Assembly: GCA_041483675.1 (NCBI GenBank)
Contig: JBGPGE010000002.1
Coordinates: 33,820 to 97,819 of the forward strand
Reading direction: 5' to 3'
Length of the DNA stretch: 64,000 nt
From: 2-12-FULL-60-19 sp041483675
Lineage (GTDB): Bacteria; Desulfobacterota; Binatia; UBA9968
Of this stretch, positions 24,697 through 32,232 are shown piece by piece (the first letter of the stretch is position 1; each line of letters opens with the position of its first letter). The position numbers and the translations under genes were made by a program. The notes under the pieces are model-generated. The model worked only from the letters and a program-made list of their open reading frames with translations. It did not search any database and was not told where the DNA came from.

Positions 24697-24912
24697 TCAC
24701 GTGCCGCCGAAGCCGATCGTCACCTTGCCGCCTTCGAAGATCACCGGAATCTCGCGCTGGTTGCCGGAGACGGCGAGCATCTGTTTAAGTCCCTCGGGAT
24801 CGCGCAGGACGTTGATGTATTCAAAGGCAATCTTGCGTCGAGAGTAGTCCTCACGGGCACTCCGCGTGTATTGTCAGAGATCCTGCCCGAAGATCAAAAC
24901 TTTTTCCGCCAT
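24697..24912 (-). CDS. Candidate selenoprotein: UXX-star/glutaredoxin-like, in-frame UGA at codon 13
   Basis: ATG 24912 follows a strong ribosome site (AAGGAG, seven bases). The frame reads MAEKVLIFGQDL, then TGA at 24876-24874, then QYTRSAREDYSRRKIAFEYI, and ends with REIPVIFEGGKVTIGFGGT before TGA at 24699-24697. Total 71 residues. The product is a glutaredoxin fold: beta strand, redox residue, helix, cis-Pro segment (EIPVIF) and the GFGGT glycine pair. The UGA sits exactly where such proteins have the catalytic Cys (UXXT here), so selenocysteine is the best reading. A hairpin suited to SelB lies 12-32 bases downstream. Known UXX-star proteins are small thiol-redox proteins of unclear partner. 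A nonsense mutation is the alternative, but the frame is otherwise intact. Confidence 0.8.
24842..24862 (-). promoter_or_regulatory. Candidate bacterial SECIS hairpin for the UXX-star gene
   Basis: Counting from the base after UGA, bases 12-15 (GAGT) pair with 29-32 (ACTC), G16 with C27, and C17-C18 with G24-G25, leaving bulged U28 and A26 and an apical loop CGUGA at 19-23. The loop begins about 18 bases after the UGA and has G among its first two bases plus a GU step. These fit the usual bacterial SECIS rules (loop 16-37 bases downstream). Confidence 0.6.
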
Positions 24913-25000
24913 TGAACGGCTCCTTGTTTCCAACTAACAGCCGCGAGCGGCAAATTGCAAGCCTCTAGCGCCATGTGTTACCTTCAAACCAGGAGGGAAC

Positions 25001-25975
25001 GTGGCATTTAAAGTTGCTATCGCGCAGATCAACCCAAAGCTCGGCGACCTCAAGTCGAATCTCGATCTCTACGAGGAGAAGATTCGTCAAGGCGTCAAAG
25101 CGGGCGCCGAGCTGTTGCTCTTCCCCGAACTCAGCCTGACCGGCTATTTTCTCCGCGACATGGTGCCGGGCGTGGCGCTCAAGCTCTCTTCGCCGGAGAT
25201 CGGACGGCTTAAAAAACTCAGCCGCGAGACGGCCTTCGTCGCCGGCCTGGTCGAAGAGAGCGCGGACTATCGCTTCTACAACGCGGCCGTCTATTTCGAG
25301 CGGGGAGAGATTCGCCACGTTCACCGCAAAGTCTATCTGCCGACCTATGGGATGTTCGACGAGCAGCGTTACTTCGCCCGCGGCGATCGGGTTCGCGCTT
25401 TCGACTCGCGCTTCGGCCGTATCGCCCTGCTCATCTGCGAGGACCTGTGGCACCCCTCGACCGCCTATCTCGCGGCGCTCGACGGCGCGCTGGCGCTCTT
25501 CTGCCCGTCCACCAGCCCGCTGCGCGGCATCACCGACGGGCAGCCGCAAGACGACAACGCGCGCTATTGGGAGCTGATCAACCGCGCCTATGCCGAAACC
25601 TTCGGCCTTTACCTGGTCCACGGCAACCGCGTGGGATTCGAAGACGGGGTCGGCTTCTGGGGCGGATCGGAGATCGTCGATCCTTTCGGACATAGAGTAG
25701 CCAAGGCGAAATATTACGAGGAGGATTTCCTGGTCGCGGAAGTGGCGTTGGAATCGGTCAGGCGCAAGCGCACGATGGCGCCCCTGTTGCGCGACGAGGA
25801 TATCGATCTGACGATCAATGAGCTGACGCGGATTCGGGAGAGGCCGGCGGGAACGGAAAGGAAGGCAGTAGGCAGTAGGCAGAAGGCAGAAGGCAAAGAG
25901 CAAAGCGGAAAGAGCAAAGCGCAGAAGGCCCTTCGACGAAGCTCAGGGCAGGCAAGGGGGAAGAGAGAGAGGTGA
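25001..25975 (+). CDS. Nitrilase-family amidohydrolase, glutaminase part of a split NAD synthetase
   Basis: This nitrilase-fold protein has the Glu-Lys-Cys triad: Glu in LLFPELSLTG, Lys in HRKVYLPTYGMFDE and Cys in ALLICEDLWHP. These are the signatures of the N-terminal glutaminase domain of glutamine-dependent NAD synthetases. The synthetase domain is encoded separately by the next gene, with overlapping stop and start, so the two likely form a complex that feeds ammonia from glutamine. GTG 25001 follows AGGAGGG. The last 45 residues or so are Lys/Arg/Gln/Ser-rich and are translated repeat DNA (AGGCAGAAGGCAG words), not family sequence. Confidence 0.85.
   Translation: MAFKVAIAQINPKLGDLKSNLDLYEEKIRQGVKAGAELLLFPELSLTGYFLRDMVPGVALKLSSPEIGRLKKLSRETAFVAGLVEESADYRFYNAAVYFERGEIRHVHRKVYLPTYGMFDEQRYFARGDRVRAFDSRFGRIALLICEDLWHPSTAYLAALDGALALFCPSTSPLRGITDGQPQDDNARYWELINRAYAETFGLYLVHGNRVGFEDGVGFWGGSEIVDPFGHRVAKAKYYEEDFLVAEVALESVRRKRTMAPLLRDEDIDLTINELTRIRERPAGTERKAVGSRQKAEGKEQSGKSKAQKALRRSSGQARGKRER
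25861..25965. repeat. Low-complexity aggcagaaggcag tract inside a coding end
   Basis: The tract repeats AGGCAGTAGGCAG, AGGCAGAAGGCA and AAAGAGCAAAGCG, and ends with CCCTTCGACGAAGCTCAGGG, a dispersed inverted-repeat word also seen near 44.14 kb. It supplies the C-terminal tail of the nitrilase-family protein. The same AGGCAGAAGGCAG word appears at about 20795 after the ZIP gene. Confidence 0.65.
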
Positions 25976-26796
25976 TGGTAGGGATTCCGACCAATGTCAC
26001 GCTGGTGCGCAAGATTCTCGTCGCCTTCATTCGCAACGAAGTCGAGAAGGTGGGACTCAGCCGCGTCGTGGTCGGCTTGTCGGGCGGCGTCGATTCGAGT
26101 CTCAGCGCGATGTTGGCAGCGGAGGCGCTCGGCGGCGGCAATGTCCTAGGCATCATGATGCCCTACAAAAGCTCGAACCCGGAGAGCCGCGAGCACGCAG
26201 AGCTGGTGGTGCGCAAAAGTTCGATCCAGTCTCTCGCCATCGACATCACGCCTGAGATCGACGCCTACTTCGAGCGCTTTCCCGACGCCGATCAGAAACG
26301 GCGGGGCAACAAAATGGCGCGCGAGCGGATGACGATCCTCTACGACCACTCGGCGCGCTGGAACGCGCTGGTGCTCGGCACCAGCAACAAGACCGAGCTG
26401 CTGCTCGGCTACGGCACGCTCTACGGCGACATGGCCTCGGCGGTCAATCCGCTGGGCGATCTCTATAAAACTCAGGTCTGGGCGCTGGCCGAAGCGGTGG
26501 GGGTGCCGGAAGCGATCGTGCGCAAACAGCCGTCCGCCGACCTGTGGGCCGGCCAGACCGACGAAGGCGAGCTGGGCTTCAGCTACCGCGAGGTGGACAA
26601 GCTGCTCTATCTCATGGTGGACGAGCGCTATGCCAAGCCGGAGCTGATCGCCGCAGGCTTTACGGAGAAGTTCGTCGACGACGTGACGCGCCGGATCATG
26701 GACTCGCAATTCAAGCGGCGCCTGCCGGTCATCGCCAAAATCTCGCAGCGCACCATCGACCGCGATTTCCGGTACGCGAGGGACTGGGGAAAATAA
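25975..26796 (+). CDS. nadE: NAD+ synthase, synthetase subunit
   Basis: This 273-residue PP-loop ATPase adenylates nicotinic acid adenine dinucleotide and aminates it to NAD+. Motifs: VVGLSGGVDSSLSAMLA (PP-loop), KMARERMTILYDHSA, LGTSNKTELLLGYGTLYGD, and QPSADLWAGQTDEGELGF. It lacks the nitrilase domain, which is the preceding gene. The start ATG 25975 shares its first base with that gene's TGA (GTG 25972 is also in frame). The C-terminal region RDFRYARDWGK is typical. Pairing of separate glutaminase and synthetase genes suggests a two-subunit glutamine-dependent enzyme, although ammonia could be used directly. Confidence 0.92.
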   Translation: MVGIPTNVTLVRKILVAFIRNEVEKVGLSRVVVGLSGGVDSSLSAMLAAEALGGGNVLGIMMPYKSSNPESREHAELVVRKSSIQSLAIDITPEIDAYFERFPDADQKRRGNKMARERMTILYDHSARWNALVLGTSNKTELLLGYGTLYGDMASAVNPLGDLYKTQVWALAEAVGVPEAIVRKQPSADLWAGQTDEGELGFSYREVDKLLYLMVDERYAKPELIAAGFTEKFVDDVTRRIMDSQFKRRLPVIAKISQRTIDRDFRYARDWGK

Positions 26797-26798
26797 AG

Positions 26799-26880
26799 TG
26801 CTGAGCAATGAGTGCTGAGTTCTGAGTATGACTAGGAGCGGTGAGGAACTCAGCACTCAGCACCCAGCACTCAGCACTGA
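26799..26880. repeat. Mirrored gtgctgagt / actcagcac tract
   Basis: Words GTGCTGAGCAATGAGTGCTG and GAGTTCTGAG on the left are answered by GAACTCAGCACTCAGCAC and CCAGCACTCAGCACTG on the right, giving a long imperfect stem with about 25 bases between arms. It occupies the gap between nadE and rsmI. Confidence 0.7.
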
Positions 26881-26896
26881 AGGGTTGGGCTGAGGT

Positions 26897-27721
26897 ATGG
26901 CGGGGGTTCTTTATGTCGTCGCGACGCCGATCGGCAATCTCGAAGATATCACGCTACGCGCGCTCAGGGTGCTGAAGGAGGCCGATCTCATCGCCGCCGA
27001 GGACACCCGCCACACACGCAAGCTGCTCACGCGCTACGGCATATCATCGACTTCCCTCACCAGTTATTACGACGAGATCGAGCAGGAGAAATCGGCGCTG
27101 TTGATCGAGCAGCTCAAAGCCGGAAAGAGCGTCGCGCTGGTTTCCGACGCCGGCACGCCGACGCTGTCCGATCCCGGCTTCCGCCTCGTCCAGGCGGCGG
27201 TTCGAGAAGCGATTCCAATAGTTCCCATCCCCGGGCCGTCCGCCCTGACTGCGGCGCTGAGCGTCAGCGGCTTGCCGACGGACCGCTTCGCCTTCGAGGG
27301 CTTCCTGCCCGCCAGGCAACACGAGCGGCGCGCGAGGCTGCAGCAGCTGCGGGAAGAGACGAGAACTCTGGTCTTTTATGAGACTCCACACCGGCTTAAA
27401 GAATCGCTCAAGGACCTGTTGGAAGTTTTAGGCGACCGCGAGCTGGTGCTGGGCCGGGAGGTCACCAAGATTCACGAAGAATTCATCCGCGGCCGCATCA
27501 GCGAGGTGAGCGCCGCCGCCGGCCGGAGCGAGCCGCGCGGGGAGATCACGATGGTGATCGGCGGCTACGGCGGCGAGGAGAGCCCCACGGAAGAACTCTT
27601 GCGGGTCGAGGTCGAGAAGCTCAAGAAAAAAGGGCTACGGGTGAAAGAGATCGCGGAGGTTTTGGGCGAGAAGTTTTCCTACTCGAAGAAAGAAATCTAT
27701 CGGATGGCGTTGGAAAAGTAA
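26897..27721 (+). CDS. rsmI: 16S rRNA (cytidine(1402)-2'-O)-methyltransferase
   Basis: This 274-residue tetrapyrrole-methylase-fold enzyme has unmistakable RsmI motifs: VATPIGNLEDITLRAL at the N-terminus, AAEDTRHTRKLL, ALVSDAGTPTLSDPG, PIPGPSALTAALSVSGLP, FEGFLPA and FYETPHRLKESL. It methylates the ribose of C1402 in 16S rRNA with SAM, tuning decoding in the P site. The C-terminal part (GLRVKEIAEVLGEKFSYSKKEIY) is the usual small helical domain. Length is normal. The start ATG follows GGGCTGAGGT, an unusually close ribosome site. It is separated from nadE by a mirrored repeat, so it may have its own promoter. Confidence 0.95.
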   Translation: MAGVLYVVATPIGNLEDITLRALRVLKEADLIAAEDTRHTRKLLTRYGISSTSLTSYYDEIEQEKSALLIEQLKAGKSVALVSDAGTPTLSDPGFRLVQAAVREAIPIVPIPGPSALTAALSVSGLPTDRFAFEGFLPARQHERRARLQQLREETRTLVFYETPHRLKESLKDLLEVLGDRELVLGREVTKIHEEFIRGRISEVSAAAGRSEPRGEITMVIGGYGGEESPTEELLRVEVEKLKKKGLRVKEIAEVLGEKFSYSKKEIYRMALEK

Positions 27722-27767
27722 CGGGATTAGAGTTAGAAATTGGAAATTAGGGATTAGGTGGCGGCGG

Positions 27768-28028
27768 ATGTGCTTGATGACGCTAAAAATTGCGCTTCGC
27801 GCGCTGAGACGGAATAAGCTCCGCTCTTTCCTCACGATGCTGGGGATTATCATCGGCGTGGGCAGCTCCGACATGATCCACCGGCTCATGGAATGGCCGA
27901 TCCCGATCCGTCCCGATATCATCGCCTTCGCCCTGCTCGTCTCCGGCGGCGTCGGCGTCTTCTTCGGCTTTTACCCCGCGCAAAAAGCCTCGCGCCTGGA
28001 CCCGATCGAAGCGCTGAGGTACGAATAG
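27768..28028 (+). pseudogene. MacB-type ABC permease with a large internal deletion
   Basis: The first 25 codons (LKIALRALRRNKLRSFLTML, then GIIIGV) are the start of a MacB/LolC-type permease. The last 45 (PDIIAFALLVSGGVGVFFGF, then YPAQKASRLDPIEALRYE) are its exact end. The roughly 300 residues between, including the periplasmic core and two helices, are missing. The joint is near 27862. The frame survived, so an 86-residue two-helix product could be made, but it cannot act as a transporter. No ABC ATPase or membrane-fusion gene is nearby. A domesticated small membrane protein is possible but less likely. Confidence 0.7.
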
Positions 28029-28068
28029 AATGGGTTCAAAGGAACCTCGAATCTCGCTGTGCTAGAAA

Positions 28069-28620
28069 ATGGCGATAAGCGAAGAGATGGAGGTTTTAAA
28101 GGAGGTAGCTCGACGGCTCGATCAAGCCGGGATCGCCTATATGATAACCGGATCGACCGCCGCGAATTTTTATACCGTGCCGCGGATGACTCGTGATATC
28201 GATCTCGTCGTGGAGTTGACGGGTAAAGACGTCGCTCGCGTCGTTGAACTTTTTGCGGATGATTTTTATGTTGACCGACAAGCCGTCGAAGAAGCCGTAA
28301 ACCGGAAGCGCATGTTCAATCTGATTCACACGGAGTATGTGATCAAGGTCGATTTCGTCGTGCGTAAGGATAGCCTCTACCGGCGAATGGAATTTTCGCG
28401 CCGGAAAAAAGTTGCCGTCGATCGTCAGTATCTATGCGTAGTCGCGCCGGAGGACTTGATCTTATCGAAGCTCGATTGGGCGAAGGAATCGAGGTCGGAA
28501 GTTCAGCTCACGGATGTTCGGAACCTGCTGCGGTCCGTAAAAGGACTGGACCGGCGCTACCTTGCTCGCTGGGCGAAGAACTTGGGTGTCGAGTCGCTTT
28601 ACCGGGAGGTCTCGCAGTGA
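28069..28620 (+). CDS. Nucleotidyltransferase-fold protein (AbiEii/MNT-like)
   Basis: This 183-residue protein has a DNA polymerase-beta-like nucleotidyltransferase core: AYMITGSTAANFYTVPRMTRDIDLVVE, in which GS and the DxD metal pair are intact, a later acid in VIKVDFVV, and APEDLILSKLDWAKESRSE, a helix common in AbiEii-like toxins and their relatives. Enzymes of this group add nucleotides to tRNA or proteins. The next gene overlaps its stop as GTGA and encodes a small helical partner, so the two likely form a toxin-antitoxin-like or regulatory pair. Which member neutralises the other is not known. It opens the defence island. Confidence 0.75.
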   Translation: MAISEEMEVLKEVARRLDQAGIAYMITGSTAANFYTVPRMTRDIDLVVELTGKDVARVVELFADDFYVDRQAVEEAVNRKRMFNLIHTEYVIKVDFVVRKDSLYRRMEFSRRKKVAVDRQYLCVVAPEDLILSKLDWAKESRSEVQLTDVRNLLRSVKGLDRRYLARWAKNLGVESLYREVSQ

Positions 28621-28868
28621 AAGACACATCAGATACGGTAGAGAGTAAGTACCGCGATTTGCTCCTGGAGCGCTCGGGAGAGGAACGGCTGAAGATGGGG
28701 TGCTCCATGCATGCCACGGCTCAAGCGTTGGTCCGCGCCTCGATATTGCAGGCAGATCCGGCGGCCTCTCCCGCCGCGTTGCGGAAGGCGCTCTTTCTTC
28801 GTTTCTACGGACAGGATTTCGATGCCGCAACGCGCAAACGTATCCTCCGCGCGTTGGAGAAACAATGA
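28617..28868 (+). CDS. 83-residue helical partner of the nucleotidyltransferase
   Basis: GTG 28617 overlaps the preceding stop as GTGA. The product (VKDTSDTVESKYRDLLLERS at the start, ending RKRILRALEKQ) is alpha-helical, acidic to neutral, and contains SGEERLKMGCSMHATAQALV and LFLRFYGQDFD. I know this pattern from small proteins encoded next to nucleotidyltransferase genes, without a characterised function. Close coupling suggests a complex with the nucleotidyltransferase. The frame stays open far upstream, but the upstream part only shadows the nucleotidyltransferase gene. Confidence 0.65.
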   Translation: MKDTSDTVESKYRDLLLERSGEERLKMGCSMHATAQALVRASILQADPAASPAALRKALFLRFYGQDFDAATRKRILRALEKQ

Positions 28869-28957
28869 CCCGGAATGGAGCCGGAAGAATACAACCGGCT
28901 TTTCAAATCGCGGGCGCCGGGTAAGCCTTTCGAGAGCTTGCCGGTCGGGGGTTGCTC

Positions 28958-28986
28958 TTGACCTTTCTCTTGTTTCACTATATTAT
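28958..28986 (+). promoter_or_regulatory. Promoter of the AbiE-like pair
   Basis: TTGACC (28958-28963), a 17-base spacer and TATTAT (28981-28986). The -10 box ends 11 bases before ATG 28998, so transcription would begin about five bases before the start codon. The spacer contains GTTTCAC, one of three copies of the operator half-site. Confidence 0.6.
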
Positions 28987-29008
28987 TGGTTTCACCAATG
29001 GGTGAAAC
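28972..29008 (+). promoter_or_regulatory. Probable autoregulatory operator over the start codon
   Basis: A perfect inverted repeat GTTTCACC-AATG-GGTGAAAC covers 28989-29008 and includes the ATG of the antitoxin-like gene. A third half-site GTTTCAC lies at 28972-28978 between -35 and -10. AbiEi-type antitoxins are known to bind inverted repeats in their own promoter, so this layout fits negative autoregulation. Confidence 0.6.
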
Positions 29009-30083
29009 TGAAATAATACCGAAACAGATTGCCCCGCTATCTACATCCACAGCCAGTAAGCTTATCCCGGGCGCTTTCAAACTCCTTCGAGCGATCCCGC
29101 GCCTGGAAATCAGCCAAATTTCCACCGAGTCGAGACAAGCCGATCGCAGGCTCGATTTTAGCTTCCTACTGAATTTCGGACAGAAGAAATTCAAAATAGC
29201 CGGCGAAGCGAAGGCCAGCGGAGAGCCTTCCATTCTGCGCCGCTCGGCAGTTTGGCTTAAAGACCTTCTGACGCGCACCAAGTATGACTACGCCGTGATC
29301 ATCGCCCCATTTATAAGCCGGGAAGGGGCGGAAATCTGCCGAGATCTCGGAGTGGGGTTCGTCGATCTCTCGGGAAATTGCCTGCTCAGTATGGATGGCC
29401 TTTACATTGAACGGACCGGCAACCCCAACAAATTCAAGAAACCGCGAGAGATGCAAAGCCTTTTCTCTCCGAAGTCGTCCAGGGTTATTCGCTGCCTGCT
29501 CTCGGACCCGAAGCGGTCGTGGACATTAAAAGGACTATCGACCGAAACGGGAGTAAGCATCGGACTGATTCACCGAATCGCGATGGCACTGGAAAACAAT
29601 TTCTTTGCCAAGAAAGAGATTGGAGCCTTCAAGCTGGAGGACCCGGCGCGCTTGCTGGAAGCGTGGAGAGAGGAATATTACCGGCGGGCGCCCAAGTGGC
29701 CGCGCTACGTTGTCCCGGCGGGTTCTCTCCAACAAACCGTGACGAAGCTCAAAAAGGCTGCGCTTGGCCACGGGGTTCGATATGCCCTTAGCGGGCCCAG
29801 CGGCGCCTCCTTCATATCCTCATATCTCACCCCGACGCTGGTCCATTGCTATGTCGATGTTTTGAAGGAGGAATTTCTGGAAGAGTTGAAAGCCGAGCCG
29901 GTCTCTTCCGAAGGGAATCTTCTTATCAGAGTTGTAGAGCAAGAGAATGAGTTCATCGGATCGAGACAGGTCAAAGGCATCTATGTCGTGAGCGATCTTC
30001 AGTTGTACCTGGATCTCTGGGCGATGGGCGGCAGGGGACAGGAAGCGGCGGAAGAACTTCGGCGTGAACGGCTCAAGTTTTGA
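28998..30083 (+). CDS. AbiEi-like type IV antitoxin/transcriptional regulator
   Basis: This 361-residue protein has an N-terminal region with a nuclease-like fold (KFKIAGEAKASGEP, YDYAVIIAPFIS, GVGFVDLSGNCLL), a central winged helix (SSRVIRCLLSDPKRSWTLKG, LSTETGVSIGLIHRIA) and a C-terminal AbiEi-like domain (RYALSGPSGASFIS, GIYVVSDLQLYLDLWAMGGRG). Large AbiEi-family antitoxins have this winged-helix plus C-terminal domain layout and repress their own operon. The adjacent downstream nucleotidyltransferase completes a type IV pair. The start is ATG 28998 within the operator palindrome; no ribosome site exists, in line with a leaderless message. The first 60 residues are less certain. Confidence 0.75.
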   Translation: MGETEIIPKQIAPLSTSTASKLIPGAFKLLRAIPRLEISQISTESRQADRRLDFSFLLNFGQKKFKIAGEAKASGEPSILRRSAVWLKDLLTRTKYDYAVIIAPFISREGAEICRDLGVGFVDLSGNCLLSMDGLYIERTGNPNKFKKPREMQSLFSPKSSRVIRCLLSDPKRSWTLKGLSTETGVSIGLIHRIAMALENNFFAKKEIGAFKLEDPARLLEAWREEYYRRAPKWPRYVVPAGSLQQTVTKLKKAALGHGVRYALSGPSGASFISSYLTPTLVHCYVDVLKEEFLEELKAEPVSSEGNLLIRVVEQENEFIGSRQVKGIYVVSDLQLYLDLWAMGGRGQEAAEELRRERLKF

Positions 30084-30092
30084 GAGGACGAT

Positions 30093-30833
30093 GTGTACAG
30101 CAGGGAGGCCCTTGAAGCGTGCCGCCAGGTTCTTAACGATGTTGTTCACTGCTTGGCGGATTACAAGGACAAGTTTTACCTGATCGGCGGGTGGGCAGTT
30201 TATTATCTCCTGGATCGAGCTGATCGTCCGCCTGAAGCTATCGGATTTGCCGGTACGGAAGACGTTGACCTGGCGTTTTTGGTCCCGATGGTTGAGCTTG
30301 AAAAGATCATGGACAGATTGGAGCAAAAGGGTTACCAACGGTCCAGCAGCCAGCGAATGCGCCGAGAGCTTTCGGGTAAGACGGTGATTGTCGATCTACT
30401 TGGGGGCAAACAGGAGATCAAAGACCATTTCACCTTTAAGAAAAGAATCACAGGCACCACGCTTGCAGGAGAAGTCATCGACACAGAAATAGATGTAGCC
30501 AATCTTGCGGCGTCTCTGGCCCTCAAGGCGCGCGTGTTCAAGGAGAACCCCAAGGACAAAGACGCCTATGACATCTACTATCTCGTTACGCATGGCGGCG
30601 CGGAGAACGGCGATCCGGCCCGAGAAGTAAAGGAGGCCCTCAGGCATCCATTTGTCGCTGAAGGGTTGAAGTTCCTTCAACTACATTTCGGGAGAGTAGA
30701 GGGAAGGGGCCTTAGAGTCGCCGCGCAAATGTTGAGCCGCCTCGAAGGCAGACCGGCTAAAGAAGCGAGGGCCCTGGTTAGAGGTAGCTTCAAACGATTT
30801 TTTGGCGGAATAGGAATGCCAGTGACATTTTGA
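30093..30833 (+). CDS. AbiEii-like nucleotidyltransferase toxin
   Basis: This 246-residue protein, nine bases after the antitoxin-like gene, starts at GTG 30093 (AGAGG upstream). It carries the nucleotidyltransferase motif FYLIGGWAVYYLL followed by TEDVDLAFLV (DxD metal pair) and a third acid in TVIVDLLGG, then NLAASLALKARVFKENPKDK and DAYDIYYLV, the lysine/aspartate helix of AbiEii-like toxins. Toxins of this family inhibit growth by modifying tRNA acceptor ends (MenT) or by binding GTP (AbiEii); the target here is unknown. Abortive phage defence is the family role. Confidence 0.78.
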   Translation: MYSREALEACRQVLNDVVHCLADYKDKFYLIGGWAVYYLLDRADRPPEAIGFAGTEDVDLAFLVPMVELEKIMDRLEQKGYQRSSSQRMRRELSGKTVIVDLLGGKQEIKDHFTFKKRITGTTLAGEVIDTEIDVANLAASLALKARVFKENPKDKDAYDIYYLVTHGGAENGDPAREVKEALRHPFVAEGLKFLQLHFGRVEGRGLRVAAQMLSRLEGRPAKEARALVRGSFKRFFGGIGMPVTF

Positions 30834-31072
30834 TTGATGGTAACAACTTTATTTTGCTGAATAGAGTAACAACCGAGCAGAGGCACCCGATAAGTCGGAA
30901 TAGGTGAGTTAAATCCCTATCTGCGCAGAAATTTTTCGTGCAATCGGAGGCAGTATTCGGTAATATCAGCTCGGTCCTTCGTACGGCGAGACAACAGCTG
31001 GGATCGCTTTACGGGGCAGGGCAAAAACCTCCTAGTTATTCCGTTGGCATCAAGATTTCTACTTAGAGACAA

Positions 31073-31228
31073 ATGCGCGACGTCTCTTCAAATAACAAGC
31101 GATCACAGATAATGGCTGCGTTTAAGACGGCGGGTAACGAAGTGACGGACAACATCCTTCTCGTCATTTTCGTCGCAATCATGTGTCCGGTTCTTGCTTC
31201 ATCGTGTAGGGGAGAGGCTGATGACTAA
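31073..31228 (+). CDS. Candidate 51-residue single-helix membrane peptide
   Basis: ATG 31073 opens MRDVSSNNKRSQIMAAFKTA, then a hydrophobic helix NILLVIFVAIMCPVLASSC, and ends eight bases inside the Mrr-type nuclease gene (ATGACTAA overlap). Overlap with the next start suggests coupling, but the ribosome site is weak and there is no family match. The rest of the 387-bp gap (30834-31220) shows nothing recognisable. Confidence 0.35.
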   Translation: MRDVSSNNKRSQIMAAFKTAGNEVTDNILLVIFVAIMCPVLASSCRGEADD

Positions 31229-32216
31229 AGTCTCAAGCTTCACGGTTGGGAAAAGCTACACGAATGACCAGATTCGGTTCTCGCTAGATGTCGAGAATCT
31301 CGGAGGCATCCGACCAGCGCTCGGCGCTGACCGGAATATAAGACACGTCGCCGTGCTGACAGCGGCGGAAGACTCCGGAAGATCAAGATCGGAAAACCCG
31401 TATTGTGATCGCATCGAGGGCGATGTTCTGACCTATACCGCGCAAGGTCGCGAAGGCGATCAAGAACTCACAGGCCGAAATAAGCGGCTCATCGAGCAAT
31501 ACACAGTTCCGACGCCATTGTTTGGTTTCGTCAATCTTGGCAGGCAGACTTATCGATTTCTCGGCCTGTTGGAACTACTGCGCCATTACCAAGAAAGGCA
31601 AGCGGACAAAAAGGGCAACATCCGCCGGGTCTGGGCGTTTGATTTTCGTATCTACAGTTCTCCCCCTGCGGTTCCTATCAGTGAGGCGAGGACCATAACC
31701 GCCACCCTACTTGCACAATCTCGCCAGAATAATCCGCTTGTAACCTTAGACCGAGAAGTTACTACTACGGCTGTGGACGATTCACCTCCGGGAATCAGAC
31801 CGCCCGGCGAGCTTGAAAACATTCGTATGAGGCTTCTCCAGATTGCGCCGCTTGAATTCGAACAGTTCATCAAGCGGGTCATGGAGCGGAGCGGCTTCGT
31901 AGATGTCACGGTGACTAGAGCGAGTGGCGATGGCGGAATAGACGTGAATGCTTACGTGGAAGAGGAGAATGACTTCTTTGCTGGCACCCACGTCCAGGCT
32001 CAAGTCAAGCGGTGGCGTCATGCAGTAGGTAGTCCCGATATCAATAGCTTTAGGGGAGCTTTAAGCGCTACCGCTAAGGGCGTTTTCGTGACAACTAGCG
32101 CTTTCACAAGGGCAGCCGTGAGTGAGGCGAGCCACGCGAATAAACCGTCGATCGGGCTGATCGACGGGCCGCGCCTATCCGCCATCGTGTGGCGCTTGAA
32201 TTTGACTCTTCAGTGA
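31221..32216 (+). CDS. Type IV-like restriction endonuclease: SRA-like reader plus Mrr catalytic domain
   Basis: From ATG 31221 (GGGGAGAGG upstream) this encodes 331 residues. Residues about 1-150 look like an SRA/ScoMcrA-type reader of modified bases (RFSLDVENLGGIRPAL, NPYCDRIEGDVLTYTAQG, GNIRRVWAFDFRIY). The C-terminal half is an Mrr-type PD-(D/E)xK nuclease: LEFEQFIKRVMERSGF, the metal Asp in ASGDGGIDV, and the QxK in VQAQVKRWRH, then GVFVTTSAFT. Such fusions cut DNA carrying methylated or otherwise modified cytosine. No methyltransferase is adjacent, as expected for type IV systems. Base specificity is not readable from sequence. A 102-residue unknown follows 16 bases later. Confidence 0.8.
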   Translation: MTKVSSFTVGKSYTNDQIRFSLDVENLGGIRPALGADRNIRHVAVLTAAEDSGRSRSENPYCDRIEGDVLTYTAQGREGDQELTGRNKRLIEQYTVPTPLFGFVNLGRQTYRFLGLLELLRHYQERQADKKGNIRRVWAFDFRIYSSPPAVPISEARTITATLLAQSRQNNPLVTLDREVTTTAVDDSPPGIRPPGELENIRMRLLQIAPLEFEQFIKRVMERSGFVDVTVTRASGDGGIDVNAYVEEENDFFAGTHVQAQVKRWRHAVGSPDINSFRGALSATAKGVFVTTSAFTRAAVSEASHANKPSIGLIDGPRLSAIVWRLNLTLQ

Positions 32217-32232
32217 AACCGGAGGACGAGCC

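Noticed and set aside
25861..25965. Regular AGGCAG repeats as a CRISPR array.
   Set aside because: Units are too short and irregular, lack unique spacers, and no cas genes are present.
26799..26880. GTGCTGAG repeats as a CRISPR-like array or transposon end.
   Set aside because: They form a single mirrored tract with no spacers, target duplication or transposase.
27760..28028. Genuine small ABC permease gene.
   Set aside because: Both ends match a MacB permease of about 400 residues and the core is missing, so deletion is the simpler reading.
28876..28926. Short ORF MEPEEYNRLFKSRAPG after the 83-residue gene.
   Set aside because: Sixteen codons with no ribosome site; possibly a remnant but not supportable as a gene.
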